From Tetracentron sinense (Eukaryota; Streptophyta; Magnoliopsida; Trochodendrales; Trochodendraceae): a DNA stretch of 64,000 bases. Location of the stretch: the NCBI GenBank assembly GCA_015143295.1, contig CM026563.1, forward strand, positions 496,001-560,000. Reading direction: 5' to 3'. This document shows, piece by piece, positions 45,330 to 55,660 of this stretch. The notes under the pieces are model-generated. The model was not told the DNA's origin. It searched no databases and saw only the letters and a program-made list of their open reading frames with translations. Position 1 is the first letter of the stretch. The number at the start of each line of letters is the position of its first letter. A program made the translations under genes and the position numbers.

Positions 45330-45600
45330 TGGCCATCTATGAGCATCCGGCTAAAACTATAAATACCTCCAGCGACCCAGTGCTTAAGGACCACATAATT
45401 TTAGTTCTTTCTCTCTTATTTGGCTTCTTATTGTTCATCATCTTCTACACCTACTTACTTTGGCATCGGAGTATAGGTCAGGGTGACACACCCTCCACTT
45501 CAACCTTCAACCGGTAAACCAGAGTACCTATAGTAGCTGCTAACGCGTGGCTCTCCCGGGAATTTCCACTTCAGTTATCATCTTTCTTATTCATACGTCA
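45330..45600 (+). mobile_element. Probable LTR fragment, Ty3/gypsy-like
   Basis: CTATAAATACCTCC (a TATA box), then a pyrimidine-rich stretch and GCATCGGAGTATAGGTCAGG, GTGACACACCC resemble the R-U5 region of Tat-like LTRs, which often carry GCATCGGAGT. An open frame overlaps it but has only a hydrophobic, low-complexity character. Ends and TSD not defined; a fossil. Confidence 0.45.
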
Positions 45601-45739
45601 TTCATGTATTTCTCTATTCATTATTTGTGCATCGCACCGTTAACTTAATTCTTATTTTTCATAATTTTAATTTTTTTCTAATTTATAAAAATTATTTTAT
45701 TTGAAATAATAATAATACTTAATTTTTCTTTTAATAATT

Positions 45740-45767
45740 TCCGTGCATCGCACGGGTTCTTTACTAG
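45740..45767 (+). mobile_element. Helitron 3' end
   Basis: CCGTGCATCGCACGG hairpin, then GTTCTTTACTAG before T, a textbook plant Helitron terminus. A partial hairpin GTGCATCGCAC also lies at 45628. The 5' end was not located, so the element's extent is open. Confidence 0.85.
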
Positions 45768-46131
45768 TCTCCATTAAATATGAAACCAAATCCTCTACAG
45801 TTAAAACTAGATTTTGAAGAGTCCGGTTAATCCCCTGAGGTCGCCACATGTCCCTTTTGACACCCTTTAATTGTGGTTAAGATTCACCCATCCCTAGGGT
45901 TCACCCACCTATCATTGGTTTTTGATATATATTTTTTTTCTAAAATTATGAGTTAACGAGGGTCCCCAAATAGGGATGTCGACGGAGTTGGACATCCATT
46001 TATCCATCCGACAGATCTAATTCAAATGTTTTAAACTCTCGTTTGGATAGACTTCTCGTGCTACTTTTAGTGACTTCTTGGTGGGTAAAAGTTAAATAAT
46101 GATTAAATTTTTAGGGTGACTTTTGACTTTG

Positions 46132-46148
46132 GGGGGGGGGGGGGGGTA
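46132..46148. repeat. Poly-G tract of 17
   Basis: An uninterrupted run of G, unusual in this AT-rich window. A length error in assembly is possible. (AT)n runs lie at 46541-46562. Confidence 0.9.
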
Positions 46149-46162
46149 AATGTGGGTATCCT

Positions 46163-46372
46163 GAGCCTAAACTCAAATTAGTCCCACGTGATGCATAGGT
46201 AAGCCCCCAACTCATACATCTGATAAAAGGCATCTAAAGTCCCGTGTGACTTTTGACCTTTAAAAATCAGACTCAGATTAGTCCCACGTGATGTATAGGT
46301 AAGCCCCCAACTCATACATCTGATAAAAGGCATCTAAAGTCCCGTGTGACTTTTGACCTTTAAAAATCAAAA
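46163..46372 (+). repeat. Tandem duplication of about 104 bp
   Basis: Two adjacent copies of TTAGTCCCACGTGATGTATA, GGTAAGCCCCCAACTCATAC, ATCTGATAAAAGGCATCTAA, AGTCCCGTGTGACTTTTGAC, CTTTAAAAATCA with two or three differences. No coding potential. Confidence 0.93.
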
Positions 46373-46561
46373 ATTCATAAAATAAATGTTTGATTTTCGA
46401 ATTTATAAATGACTTCCGCCGAAGTTTAAAGTCATGGGATGTCGCAAAAACCCACTTCCTGCGAATCCAGAGACCTTAGTTTTTGTGGGAAGTCGATGAC
46501 TTCCGCGGGAAGTTAACGGACCATCTGCTTATTACGATGATATATATATATATATATATAT

Positions 46562-46740
46562 ATGAGGAATGCTATGTCCACTTTCTCTTTAATTCACTTT
46601 CTTTGTGGACCTAACATTTGGCACCATTTTTCCATGCTATTTTTGTAGTTGGTCAAAAGAGAAGCTTAAATTCAATTTTTCTTAAAACCCCCTCTTTAGG
46701 TTATACTTTTCAAATGAACCTTTTCATAAAGCATCCCTCA
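46562..46740 (+). mobile_element. Left copy of a 175-bp inverted terminal repeat
   Basis: GAGGAATGCTATGTCCACTT, TCTTTAATTCACTTTCTTTG, TGGACCTAACATTTGGCACC and onward through GGTCAAAAGAGAAG matches the reverse complement of about 52843-53025 block for block. The two copies face each other 6 kb apart and a FAR1-type fragment lies between them, as in a Mutator-type element. I see no convincing TSD; both flanks are microsatellite. Confidence 0.7.
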
Positions 46741-47091
46741 TAAATGCTTAACTTGTTTGTGTTAGAGAAACTTTGGAAATGCAACGTTCTCCTTTTCAAG
46801 CTTACTCTCCCACCTTCTCTCTCTCTACACTCTTTCATCTTCTCTTTTTTTTTTGCTTTTGTCATAGAGAACCAAGCGGTGTTGACGGTTTGAAGCCATT
46901 TCTAGTTGTAATAGAAATTTAAGGGTAATTTTTCCTCTTTTTTATTTTATCTATATTCTTTGATGTCATTCCATAATCCATAGATGGAAGTATGGAACCA
47001 GTTGAATTGAGAGCCCACCCCTAGATGGGCAACCCTGCCATACTTATAATACTGAAAAATACAAGTAGGATTCTAGTTTTATTCCTTTCTA

Positions 47092-47213
47092 AATCAGCTA
47101 GAACTCATACTAATATTACATCTAATGACGCCTTTGATTAGGTGAAACGAAAAATTAGTGAAACCAATGCTAGAACTCATAGCAAGATTACATCCAATGA
47201 TGCCTCTGATTGG
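47092..47213 (+). repeat. Tandem repeat of about 70 bp, interrupted by a hAT MITE
   Basis: TAGAACTCATA, AGATTACATC, AATGATGCCTCTGATT, GGTGAAACGAAAAATTAGTG, AAACCAATG recurs in two copies here and a third after the MITE (47696-47765). The hAT insertion split the third junction. Confidence 0.85.
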
Positions 47214-47695
47214 TAGGGTTGTCAACGGGTCAGATTCAGATCGGATCTGCCTAGATCTGAATCTGATCCTATTAAGAATCCGACAAATCCAAATCCGATC
47301 GAGATCCATTGGATCATGAATTAATTGATCTGAATCTGATTATATTTTCAAGATCCGAATCCGATCCGATCTGATTAAGGTTAATTAAAAAAAAACTATA
47401 TTTTAATAATATAAAAATCTAATAGTACCTTAATTAACTCTAATTAATGTTATTTTTAAAAAATTAATACTTTATGCATAGAAAATCTATATAATATATT
47501 TAAATTGATTTTTAAATGTTATTATAATCAGCTCGGATTTTAAACGGATCGGATCACCCTATATCCGAATCCAAACCGATTATAATCGGATTCCACCGTT
47601 CCGATCTGAATTTGATCCGACAGATCATATATAGGGTCCAAAGTCTGGCTAATCAGATCGGATCCGGATCTTGATCTGATCCATTGACAGCCCTA
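47214..47695. mobile_element. hAT-type MITE rich in GATCCGAT
   Basis: TAGGGTTGTCAACGGGTC and GATCCATTGACAGCCCTA are inverted ends. Flanks are GATTGGT and GATTAGGT, a decayed 8-bp TSD; the intact GATTAGGTGAAAC target is preserved in the neighbouring tandem copy. Both subterminal regions consist of GATCCGAATC/GATCAGAT variants. No transposase. Similar in plan to the copies at 52308 and 63533. Confidence 0.85.
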
Positions 47696-48074
47696 GATTA
47701 GGTGAAACGAAAAATTAGTGAAACCTTGTGAAACCAATGCTAGAAATCATAGCAAGATTACATCCATATGCCCATTTGTGTAAATTCAAACTCTATATTT
47801 TTTTTCTCATTTCTCTTTTGATAATTTAATTCCTTATTTTTACACCAAGAGCTATGTTTGGTAGTATTTGTGTTAAATGAATATGTAAGATTTTCTATCT
47901 ATTATATGAATGTTATCTCCAATGAATTTTATCTATGGAAGTTGAGAGATTAGTTTTCAATACTTTTTTTGTTTAATAAGTTGCCACTAATATTTTCATT
48001 TGTTAATGTCTTATATAGGACAAGTCATTCCATTGATTAAATTGTTGATTCTCTAAATTGAAATAAGTCCTAAA

Positions 48075-48500
48075 TTGCATGTAGATGAACATGACATAAA
48101 AGTATTTAAGGAAATGGAGTTTGATTCATATGAGGAGGCATATTTGTTTTATAGGGAGTATGCTAAGTCTATAGGATTTGACACTTCAAAATTGAGCAGT
48201 CGCCGTTCAAAGAAAACTAGAGAATTTATAGATGCACAATTCGTATGTTCTAATTATGGATGCAAGAAACAAAGATATGTTTAAGTAGTCAACCCACGAC
48301 CTAATCAAAAAACAATTTGCAAGGCGAGTGTTTCTGTAAAAAGAAGGCAAGATGGAAAATGGTTTGCATATAGATTTATAAAAGAGCATAACTATGAGTA
48401 TTTTTCATCATACTCTCATTACTTTAGAAGCCACAAGAGAATCAACCGATCTATCAAGATTAACATAGCAATATGCCTCTTTTTAATTTTACAAAAATAG
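48075..48500 (+). pseudogene. FAR1/FHY3-type DNA-binding domain fragment
   Basis: The frame from ATG 48075 gives [40 protein letters not shown], then QFVCSNYGC. After a single TAA at 48282-48284 the same frame continues CKASVSVKRRQDGKWFAYRF, IKEHNYEYF, SHYFRSHKRI to a stop at 48498. This is the FAR1 DNA-binding domain (PF03101) end to end, with its cysteine and HNxE positions. FAR1/FHY3 proteins are transcription factors descended from Mutator-type transposases. Here only the N-terminal domain remains, with one internal stop; the transposase-like core is absent. It lies between facing terminal repeats (46562, 53025), so it may be the remnant of a MULE transposase rather than a host factor. 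Confidence 0.88.
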
Positions 48501-48909
48501 TTCTTGGAGGGTATACACCAAATTCCAAGATTTGACTATAGTTCTAATTGATTTTTTTCAATAAAGGATTAAAACAATACCTTTAAGACTTTGCAAGTGA
48601 AAAGTCTTTTTTTGCGATTCGAATGATAGAACAATACCTATAAAATTTTGCAAGTGAAAAGTTTCATTCGTGATTCACACGAACCTTCTTTAAATCTTTA
48701 AAGTTTTTCTCAAATGGAAGCTAATGACCCTTATGTTCCAAACTCTATAATTTTTCCTTCTTTTCTTGATTGCAAGAACACTTCTTGATCAACAAAGAAT
48801 CAATCTTAATCTTCAAAGAAACAATCTTGATTTTCAAAGAAATAATTTTGATCTTCAACAAGACCAAAAACCAACCAAAAGAGGAAGATGGGAGAGGGGG
48901 GCATGAACT

Positions 48910-48952
<43 letters not shown>

Positions 48953-50285
48953 AGATTTCTCTTGAACAATAATTCTTATGTGTTGGACGTTCCACACTAG
49001 GGGTCCATAAATAGACCCCTTGATTACTAACTTGTAGATCAAGTCAAACTCCTCTTTCTAAATTATAATTCAATTAGAATTCTCTTTCTATTATAATTTC
49101 ACACCATCTCTTTCTTATCAATAAAGAAAATAACCAAATTAGTAATTAATTAGAGAATGTTGCATACCACCCTAGGCGGGCCCCACATATCTCACGCCCT
49201 CTTGGAGTGTTACACTCCTTATTAGTTACCTTTTGATCTTCATCAAAATTCCATATGGGTCCTACCCGTTTGGTTAATCACATCTTATGTGATTTCACCT
49301 ATTAGAGCTTCACTATACTATGTAGTGAAATACATGAAAAAATTAATTATTAATTAAATTAAAAGCTTTAAGAATGTCCTAGTATGTGAGATCTAAAGGG
49401 CTCTCCTACTTCCGGTTGTGGGATTAAGTACTTCACCTTTTAGGTTATAGCCTTGTTGTTAGGAAACACATTCCTATAACTCCAATAGGATAATAGAATG
49501 TTATATAAGTCACTGAACTTCTACTAATCACAATAATGTCCATTAACACAATGTGACTAAACCCCATAAATTAGAGAATTACTTGCAAGTATATTCTATC
49601 ACAAAATTTGTTTACAGACATGTCCTTCCACCATCTAATATTGTTATAAGCTTACGGGACAATATCTTATATTTTTTGTAATTCTTAGCTTATATTGAGA
49701 ACTTTTTGTCATACCTTTATTCAAACTTGGACTTTCAAATATAATTTCAAATATAAACACCAACTGGATTTTCAAGTCTGGTTTTGACAAGTATCAACTC
49801 CATATAAATAAGTCTAAATAAAGAGCGGTGAAGTCCTTATTGAGCGTGCATACACTTCTTCAAGTATAGCATACATAACCCAGTGATCCCGTATTTAGTC
49901 CGGTGTGTTGGACATTGACAATTGACTACATCAAAGCTATATAAGCAAATATCAGAGAAGATGTCGACCTCTCAGGTTAAAGACATTTTGTCAAATGGAC
50001 TACCCTAAATATATAGACAATATATTTCTAAGGGTATCCACTATGCGATCCTGTTACATTATAAGTACTTGTTACTTATATCTACATCTTAGTCAAGAGA
50101 TCCTTCTTTCAGTGATTGAGATTCATCACTCAATTTTATGAAACTAACCATGTGTAAGTTAGTAGGAATACATTGTCCAGATGTATCCTAAATAACTTAG
50201 AAAAATTATAGGTTTACAAGGAACCGGAAAACCAAATCTCCTTAGCATTTGGTTCAAAACCAATCGAATGGTTTTCCTACAATGT
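48501..50285 (-). mobile_element. LTR-like sequence, probably a solo LTR read on the minus strand
   Basis: On the minus strand the right border reads TGTAGGAAAACCATTCGATT. A TATTTATGGACCCC segment near 49000 and a GA-rich leader (48912-48949) suit a promoter and leader, and CTAGGCGGGCCCCACATATC and GTGCATACACTTCTTCAAG are LTR-style blocks. The left border and TSD were not found. It interrupts sequence downstream of the FAR1 fragment. A fossil without coding capacity. Confidence 0.45.
48912..48949. repeat. (GA)n microsatellite
   Basis: About 18 GA units ending in AGAAGAGAG. Open frames through it on both strands are repeat artefacts. Confidence 0.95.
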
Positions 50286-50429
50286 TACCTAAGTGACAAA
50301 GTAGTCACATCTTATGAGATACTTTATAATATCTTACCTAAAGCAGAAGACAATGTGTGAATGTAAAAATGCTATATTAATAATGTAGATTAATACAAGT
50401 TAGGAATGACTTTTATGGTCATTTTAAAC

Positions 50430-50700
50430 TCCTATTAATTGTAGTTAACATTCATTAACCATTGGAATTCAACAATATAACCTTGGTTTTTAGAAAAAAG
50501 TATTTAACTATGGTTAATAATTACTAACCCTTAGGTTTAAGTTTTTAAAATATATTTTTTAATAAAATCAATGTTATATTGTTGAACCCCCAAGGGTTGG
50601 TTAATCTTAACCATATTTAATAGTAGAGACTAAAAGGGACATGTCTGCGTGGGTGCAATTGAACTTGGGAGCGATTGAACTCGGGCTACCACAATGTGTG
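50430..50700. repeat. Inverted pair of GTGTCCC-type repeat units
   Basis: TAATTGTAGTTAACATTCAT and AATATAACCTTGGTTTTTAG on the left face TAAAATCAATGTTATATTGT, TTGAACCCCCAAGGGTTGG, TTAATCTTAACCATATTTAA and AAAAGGGACATGT on the right. The block GGGTGCAATTGAACTTGGGA follows, as in the Helitron interiors (AATCGCGATTGAACTC). Confidence 0.65.
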
Positions 50701-50709
50701 TGACACTTG

Positions 50710-50873
50710 ACATGAAAAAGGGGAGAAGTCATTTATTTTCTCCCCATGATTGACTTCTCCCCACTTGATATCTCTCCCATTTTCTCACCATTTTATTGCC
50801 ACAGACAACATAATAGCTAGAGAAGTCAAAATCATGGAGACAGTGAAATGACTTCTCCACCAAGTGTCTCACA
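50710..50873. repeat. Decayed partial copy of the GAGAAGTCA MITE
   Basis: GGGGAGAAGTCATTTATTTT, CTCCCCATGATTGACTTCTC, TTGATATCTCTCCC and GAGAAGTCAAAATCATGGAG parallel the interior of the MITE that begins at 50883, but without its terminal GGCCTCGG ends. A truncated relative next to an intact copy. Confidence 0.7.
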
Positions 50874-50882
50874 CTTTTTATC

Positions 50883-51173
50883 GGCCTCGGCTTGTCTCTG
50901 GCGAAGCCAGAAAGGGCTTATCTCGGGGTTCCATAGAATAGGTGACAAGTAGTGGAGAAGTTAAAATCATGGGGCCCACGATTTTGACTTCTCCACCCTT
51001 AATAAGACATGTGGCGATAAGTGTGTGAGAATAAAGGGGAGAGATATCATATGGGGAGAAGTCAAAAAAATGGGGAGAAAATGAAATGACTTCTCCCCTT
51101 TTTTGGCAAACTGTCGCACAATGTATGGAACCCCGAGAGGGGTTTCTGGCTTCGCCAGAGACAAGCCAAAGCC
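50883..51173. mobile_element. MITE, 9-bp TSD, copy A
   Basis: GGCCTCGGCTTGTCTCTGGC at the left faces GCCAGAGACAAGCC...GCC at the right. Flanked by the perfect 9-bp duplication CTTTTTATC (50874-50882 and 51174-51182). The interior holds two further hairpins, GGAGAAGTTAAAATCATGG facing CGATTTTGACTTCTCC, and GGGGAGAAGTC facing GACTTCTCCCC. 291 bp, noncoding; Mutator-type by TSD length. Confidence 0.95.
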
Positions 51174-51182
51174 CTTTTTATC

Positions 51183-52225
51183 ACCATTTTCTATCCTATT
51201 TTTTCCATGTTAGATTATATGTGGAGGATTTTGCGATCTTATTAGATATGGGATTCTTCAGTTCCATGGGCTTTGAATCAGGTCTGTCTTGTTAAAGTTA
51301 GACCGTAATAGAGATTGGATCTGATGTACAAAAGATTATCTTAAATTTCTGTTCAAACCAGTAAATGGTATTATACTCGTATGGACCATACAAGATACTG
51401 ATTGTTGGTACATCTATGATCTTCCCTCTTTCTCATCGTATTACTAATACGAAGATAGATAGATAATACCAAGAACACAAAAGAAACGATCAAAGATAAT
51501 ACCAAGAACACATGCATTAAAAATTTTACTGCTGCTTATTGAAACACTACCTTTTACATGTAATCAAACATACAGATGAAAAAGGAACAAAATGATTGAA
51601 GGCAAAGATCATACCATAAAACTACTGCTACTGCTTACTGGTGTATAGGTAAAACATGTAAGAACCTAGATGGTGTACAAACAAAACATGTAAGAACCCT
51701 GATGAAAAAACGAAGGGAATGACTGAAAGATTATATGCCAAGAACACAAGGATTGAAAGACATTTACAAGTAAGAACGCAAATGAAAAAAAAAAAGAGGA
51801 AATGACTGAAAGATTATGGCAAGAGCTCGAGGAATTAAAGATCTCGGGGATCGAAAGGTCTAGAAGGATCAAGTTTCTTGCACAACCCAAGATATGTTAG
51901 ATAAAGGAGTTCATTTCTTCCTCCATTGTGTGGAGTATTGGTGTGCTTGGAGAAGTACTTCAACTGATCAGAGGAGCAATACACAAGCATATGACTGAGG
52001 AGCAAGAAGAGCAAAGGGTTCTCCTTGATAAACCTCTTCTTCGATGGGATAAAGAGCTTCACAAAGCTTACGCAGTCGCATTGGGAGCAGGTTCTTAGAG
52101 GAAAATGGTTCGCCGGAATGGGTTTTGCTCTGGAGAGTTTTTTCTTCTTCTCTGTTAACGAGTTGAGACTCTTGAAATTCGAAAGTGTGGGAGTAACAAA
52201 TGCTTTGACGCTTTTTTTTTTTGCT
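51183..52225 (-). other. Possible captured sequence, not identified
   Basis: On the minus strand at 51835-52062 a frame reads KLFIPSKKRFIKENPLLFLL, LSHMLVYCSSDQLKYFSKHT and onward. Its composition looks protein-like but I do not recognise it; another frame overlaps it near 52062. It lies next to a Mutator-type end at 52230-52812, so capture is possible. Direct repeats of ATACCAAGAACACA (51465 and 51500) and AAAACATGTAAGAACC (51650 and 51682) lie nearby. Confidence 0.35.
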
Positions 52226-52229
52226 TTTG

Positions 52230-52812
52230 CTGAATAGATTTATAACCGTTGGATCTTCCATAAGTGAGGGGTGTGCTTGGGTTAAAACCCAAACACAAGC
52301 ACGCCACTAGGGCCGCACAAAGCCCGATTGGCCTGATGGTGCGGCTCGGCTCGGCTCCGTTTGGCCCGAGATCGGTCTGAAATTTTGAGCTCGAACAAGC
52401 CAAGCCAAGCCTAAAAAAAAGCCTGAAAGCCAATTCAAGCCAAGCTCAAGCCCACGCCTGTGCGGCTTGGCCCAGCTCGAAGCTTGGCTCGATTGAGGTT
52501 CGGCTCGGCTCGAAAATTATTTAAAATATATATATATAAATAATATAAAATTTATTTTAAAAAAAGGGATTCAAGCTGAGCTCGAGCCAAGCCAAGCCCA
52601 GCTTGAGCTTGAATCAATTCGGGCCGAGCCGGGCTTCAAGCCAATTTTTTTTTTTTCGGGCCGAGCTTCGGGCCGCACAAACGAACCTGTTTTCAGTCCG
52701 AGCCGGGCTTCGGGCCTCGATCAAGCTACTTCAAGCCGAGCCGGGCTTGGCCAAGCCCGGCCCGAATACAGCCCTACATGCCACTGCCGAGGAGAGGAGC
52801 CGAATCCTAGAC
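52230..52812 (-). mobile_element. Mutator-type terminal repeat split by a hAT MITE
   Basis: Read on the minus strand from 52812: GTCTAGGATTCGGCTCCTCT, CCTCGGCAGTGGC, then after the MITE GTGCTTGTGTTTGGGTTTTA, ACCCAAGCACACC and GGAAGATCCAACGG. This matches the plan of the terminal repeats at 1135, 3480 and 17800 (GGATCCGGCTCCTCTGC, TTGGGTTTTAACCCAAGC, GATCCAACGGCCC). The partner end was not found. Confidence 0.65.
52308..52776. mobile_element. hAT-type MITE rich in GGCTCGGCTCG
   Basis: Ends TAGGGCCGCACAAAG and GAATACAGCCCTA, flanked by CACGCCAC (52300-52307) and CATGCCAC (52777-52784), an 8-bp TSD with one mismatch. Subterminal regions consist of GGCTCGG, CAAGCCAAGC and GGGCTTCGGGCC motifs around an AT-rich centre. 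The same family plan starts at 63533. Confidence 0.9.
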
Positions 52813-52842
52813 AGTGAGTGTTTACTTTATGAAGGGGTTATC

Positions 52843-53025
52843 TAAAAAATAGGTCCACTTTATTAAAGGGCTTATTTAAAAAGTATAACTTCAAGAAGGT
52901 TTTAAAAAAGTTGCATTTAAACTTCTCTTTTGACCGGCTACAAAATTGAATGGAAAAATGGTGTTAGATGTTAGGTCCACAAAGAAAGTGAATATTAAAG
53001 AGGAAGTGGATCTAGCATTCCTCTC
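52843..53025 (-). mobile_element. Right copy of the 175-bp inverted terminal repeat
   Basis: The reverse complement starts GAGGAATGCTAGATCCACTT and follows 46562-46740 through TTTGTGGACCTAACAT and CCGGTCAAAAGAGAAG with moderate divergence. Together they may bound a 6.4 kb Mutator-type element that was later invaded. Confidence 0.7.
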
Positions 53026-53049
53026 TTTCTCTCTCTCTCTATATATAAA

Positions 53050-53300
53050 CCAATGATAGGAGGGTGAATCTTAACCGTAGTTAAGAGGTATTAATAGGGA
53101 CATGTGGCGACCTCAAGGGCATTACCGATGAAAAAAAAAGTTCTCAAAATAAAAAAACTATCCCAAATTTTTTTTTTCTCAGGACCTATGCCCCTGAGCC
53201 CCTCAAATTTCATACCCTCAAATTCATTATTTTTTTTATACATGTATTTCGGCCCCCAATGAAAAATTCCTGGCTCCGCCCCTATCAATGGTGAATGGGC
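53050..53300 (-). repeat. GTGTCCC-type unit and CGGAGCCAGG-type repeat end
   Basis: CTTAACCGTAGTTAAGAGG, then GGGACATGTGGCGACCTCAA is the dispersed unit in reverse. GAAAAATTCCTGGCTCCGCC, CCTATC at 53260-53285 is a motif repeated at 53490-53510 and 42829, marking an abundant repeat end. Open frames here are not genes. Confidence 0.6.
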
Positions 53301-53990
53301 TATTGCCATTGGTGAAACATGTAAACGAACTGAATCTAGTCCTCCTGGAATGGTAAAGAGACCATGTTGTTACGGCCTAACTGAAAACTACGATATCATC
53401 AGGGGCGTAATCGGAATCCCCCAAGTCTAATTATAACCGTCGAGAATTTGCTCCTATAGAAAGTGTAGCCCCATGGAAGAAAATCCTGGCTCCACCCTTG
53501 GGTGTTTGTGAGTATGTGGATGATGTGTGTGTGAATTAACGTGTTATATTAAAAAAAAAAAACAAAAATTAATCTCACATCAGTGGGTGTAAGTGCGTTG
53601 GTGAACCCATAAAGCTCCACACAAAAATCACTGTACGAACATTATACAATGCAAAGAGAGGGAGTGAAAGGATGAGAGTAGGGGGAAACGATTTTTGTCA
53701 CCAGTTACCTATGTTTTTGAAATTCTTATGGTGTGGAGAGTGGATAAGATAGTGTGGAAACTATTTTTGTAAACAGTTACCTCATTTTCTTTAAAAAATG
53801 AATTAGTCTAGGCATACTCCTAAAGCGTAACTGTTCATCTCAATTATTAAACGGTTAGGATTTAAACTGATGAGCATCAAAAAAGATAAAATAAGTCAAT
53901 TCAAATCTTAACCTTTTAATTGAATTAGTCTAGGGATACTTCCAAATTCTAATCGTTTATCATAGTTATTAAACGGGTAGAAATAGAGCT
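53301..53990. other. Spacer, no gene recognised
   Basis: Two diverged copies of AATTAGTCTAGGCATACTCC, then TCATCTCAATTATTAAACGG (53803 and 53925) form a direct repeat. Otherwise AT-rich with nothing assignable. Confidence 0.5.
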
Positions 53991-54006
53991 GATGGGTCAT
54001 TAGAAA

Positions 54007-54299
54007 GGCCTCGGATTGTCTCTGGCAAAGCCAGAAAACCCTCTCGGGGTTCCATTCATTGTGCGACAGTTGGCAAAAAAAGTGGGGAGTAGTCATTCCA
54101 TTTTCTCCCCATAACTTTTGACTTCTCCCCGTATGATATCTCTTCCCCTGATTCTCATACACTTATCGCCACATGTCTTATAATGGGTGGAGAAGTTAAA
54201 ATCATGGCCCCATGATTTTGACTTCTCCACCACTTGTCACCTATTCTATGGAACCGCGAGACAAGCCCTTTCTGGCTTCGCTAGAGACAATCCAGATCT
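54007..54299. mobile_element. MITE, 9-bp TSD, copy B
   Basis: Same family as 50883 but inserted in the opposite orientation. Ends GGCCTCGGATTGTCTCTGGC and CTAGAGACAATCCAGATCT; flanked by CATTAGAAA at 53998-54006 and 54300-54308. 293 bp, noncoding. It lies 300 bp upstream of the DUF6598 pseudogene. Confidence 0.93.
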
Positions 54300-54908
54300 C
54301 ATTAGAAAATATAAAATAAGTACTCGACATTTAATGATTGGTCCTAAACGGTAAGGATTAGAGAATAGATTTGGGAGTGAGTCGTAAGGCCTCCCGAGAA
54401 GGAATCGTCCCTCCTAGTGTTCATCCCCTGCTCCCGAGAGCCAACGGTAAGTCATCTTCCTCAGGTAAATCCGCCGTTCAACAGGTTTGGCCGCCTCTCT
54501 CTCTTCTCCTCTCCACCCTTTCCCCTCTCGTCAAAACGCAAGCCCTAATATTCTTCCCTTTCTTTTCCCCTCTCTCAAACTAGATCTACGCTACGACATG
54601 CAAACACTCGAGTCCAGTCGTCCAGATTCGTTCAGAGAAGATGAAGATGAAGATGAGGTATGTATTTTCAAGTTTTCTCTCTCTCTCTGGGTTCTGTAGA
54701 GACGGCTGGCTACACATTAGTATTTAAAAAAAAAAAAAAATCTGAATAAGCTGATTTTCCCTCTATTTTAGATTGAAGAGGGTTTGGAAAGGGTTCCGCG
54801 GTGGCGGTTTTTACTAGCATTGGCTGAGGTGTTCTCTGTGCAAATCATGAATTTCTACGGCAAAATCAGAGTCTACAGCAATTGGGGTGGTATCTACAAC
54901 AGAAAAAG

Positions 54909-55200
54909 GGCCTTGGCTTGCCTCTGGCGAAGCCAGAAAGGGCTTATCTCGGGGTTCCATAGAATAGGTGACATGTGGTGGAGAAGTCAAAATCATGGGA
55001 CCCATGATTTTGACTTCTCCACACACAAATGGACATGTGGCGATAAGTGTGGGAGAATAAGGGGAAGAGATATCAAATGGGGAGAAGTCAAAAATCATGG
55101 GGAGAAAATAAATGACTTCTCCCCATTTTGCTGCCAGCTGCCGCACAATGTATGGAACCCCGAGAGCCCTTTCTGGCTTCCCCAGAGACAATCCGAGGCC
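54909..55200. mobile_element. MITE, 9-bp TSD, copy C, inside the DUF6598 coding exon
   Basis: GGCCTTGGCTTGCCTCTGGC...CAATCCGAGGCC, flanked by the perfect 9-bp duplication CAGAAAAAG (54900-54908 and 55201-55209). It splits the codons for N-R-K-R-E-D; removing it and one TSD restores the host reading frame. 292 bp. Family of 50883 and 54007. Confidence 0.95.
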
Positions 55201-55429
55201 CAGAAAAAGGGAGGATAGCGAATTAATCTGCCCAGGCGGTACTATTTTGCTGACTGGCCCAGTTCGAGGAATCTATGCCCTTGAATGCTTCTACATCCAT
55301 GTCGATCTCATGGATAAGGACAGCGACTTGCCCCCTGGTCCGTGGTGGGATGATGGCGTGGAACCCTTACACCTCCCACAACAATGTGTATGACAGACCC
55401 ACATATATACGAGGACATTTACTCGGAGA

Positions 55430-55580
55430 TTGTGGCGATGGCGAGGATGATGGTTATGTTTCCAAGTGCGATGATGTTTATGTTTCCGATGAGGATGATG
55501 GTTATGCTGCCAAATTCCCCCTTTAGAAATAAGGATACCATAGGCGTGGGTGGTTATGATGCCAATGAAGACGAGGTTTA
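55430..55580 (+). repeat. Tandem GATGATGGTTATG repeat in the pseudogene
   Basis: Repeated GAGGATGATGGTTATG, TTTCCAAGTGCGATGATG, TTTATGTTTCCGATGAGG, ATGATGGTTATGCTGCC encodes a local DEDDGY expansion where other family members have a short loop. It may have predated the loss of function. Confidence 0.7.
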
Positions 55581-55660
55581 TTTTGGTCCTTCCATACCCC
55601 GGGTTAGTTTTGGTGTCGTGAGAGTGTACTACATGGTATGGTGTCAACTGATGCGTCGGA

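Noticed and set aside
45329-45517. Single-span membrane protein
   Set aside because: Overlaps an LTR-like TATA and leader region; the hydrophobic run comes from a T-rich tract.
50967-51295. Small genes reading through the GAGAAGTCA MITE, also at 53908-54162 and 54784-55218
   Set aside because: The same peptide appears wherever the MITE is inserted, so it is read-through of the repeat and not a conserved gene.
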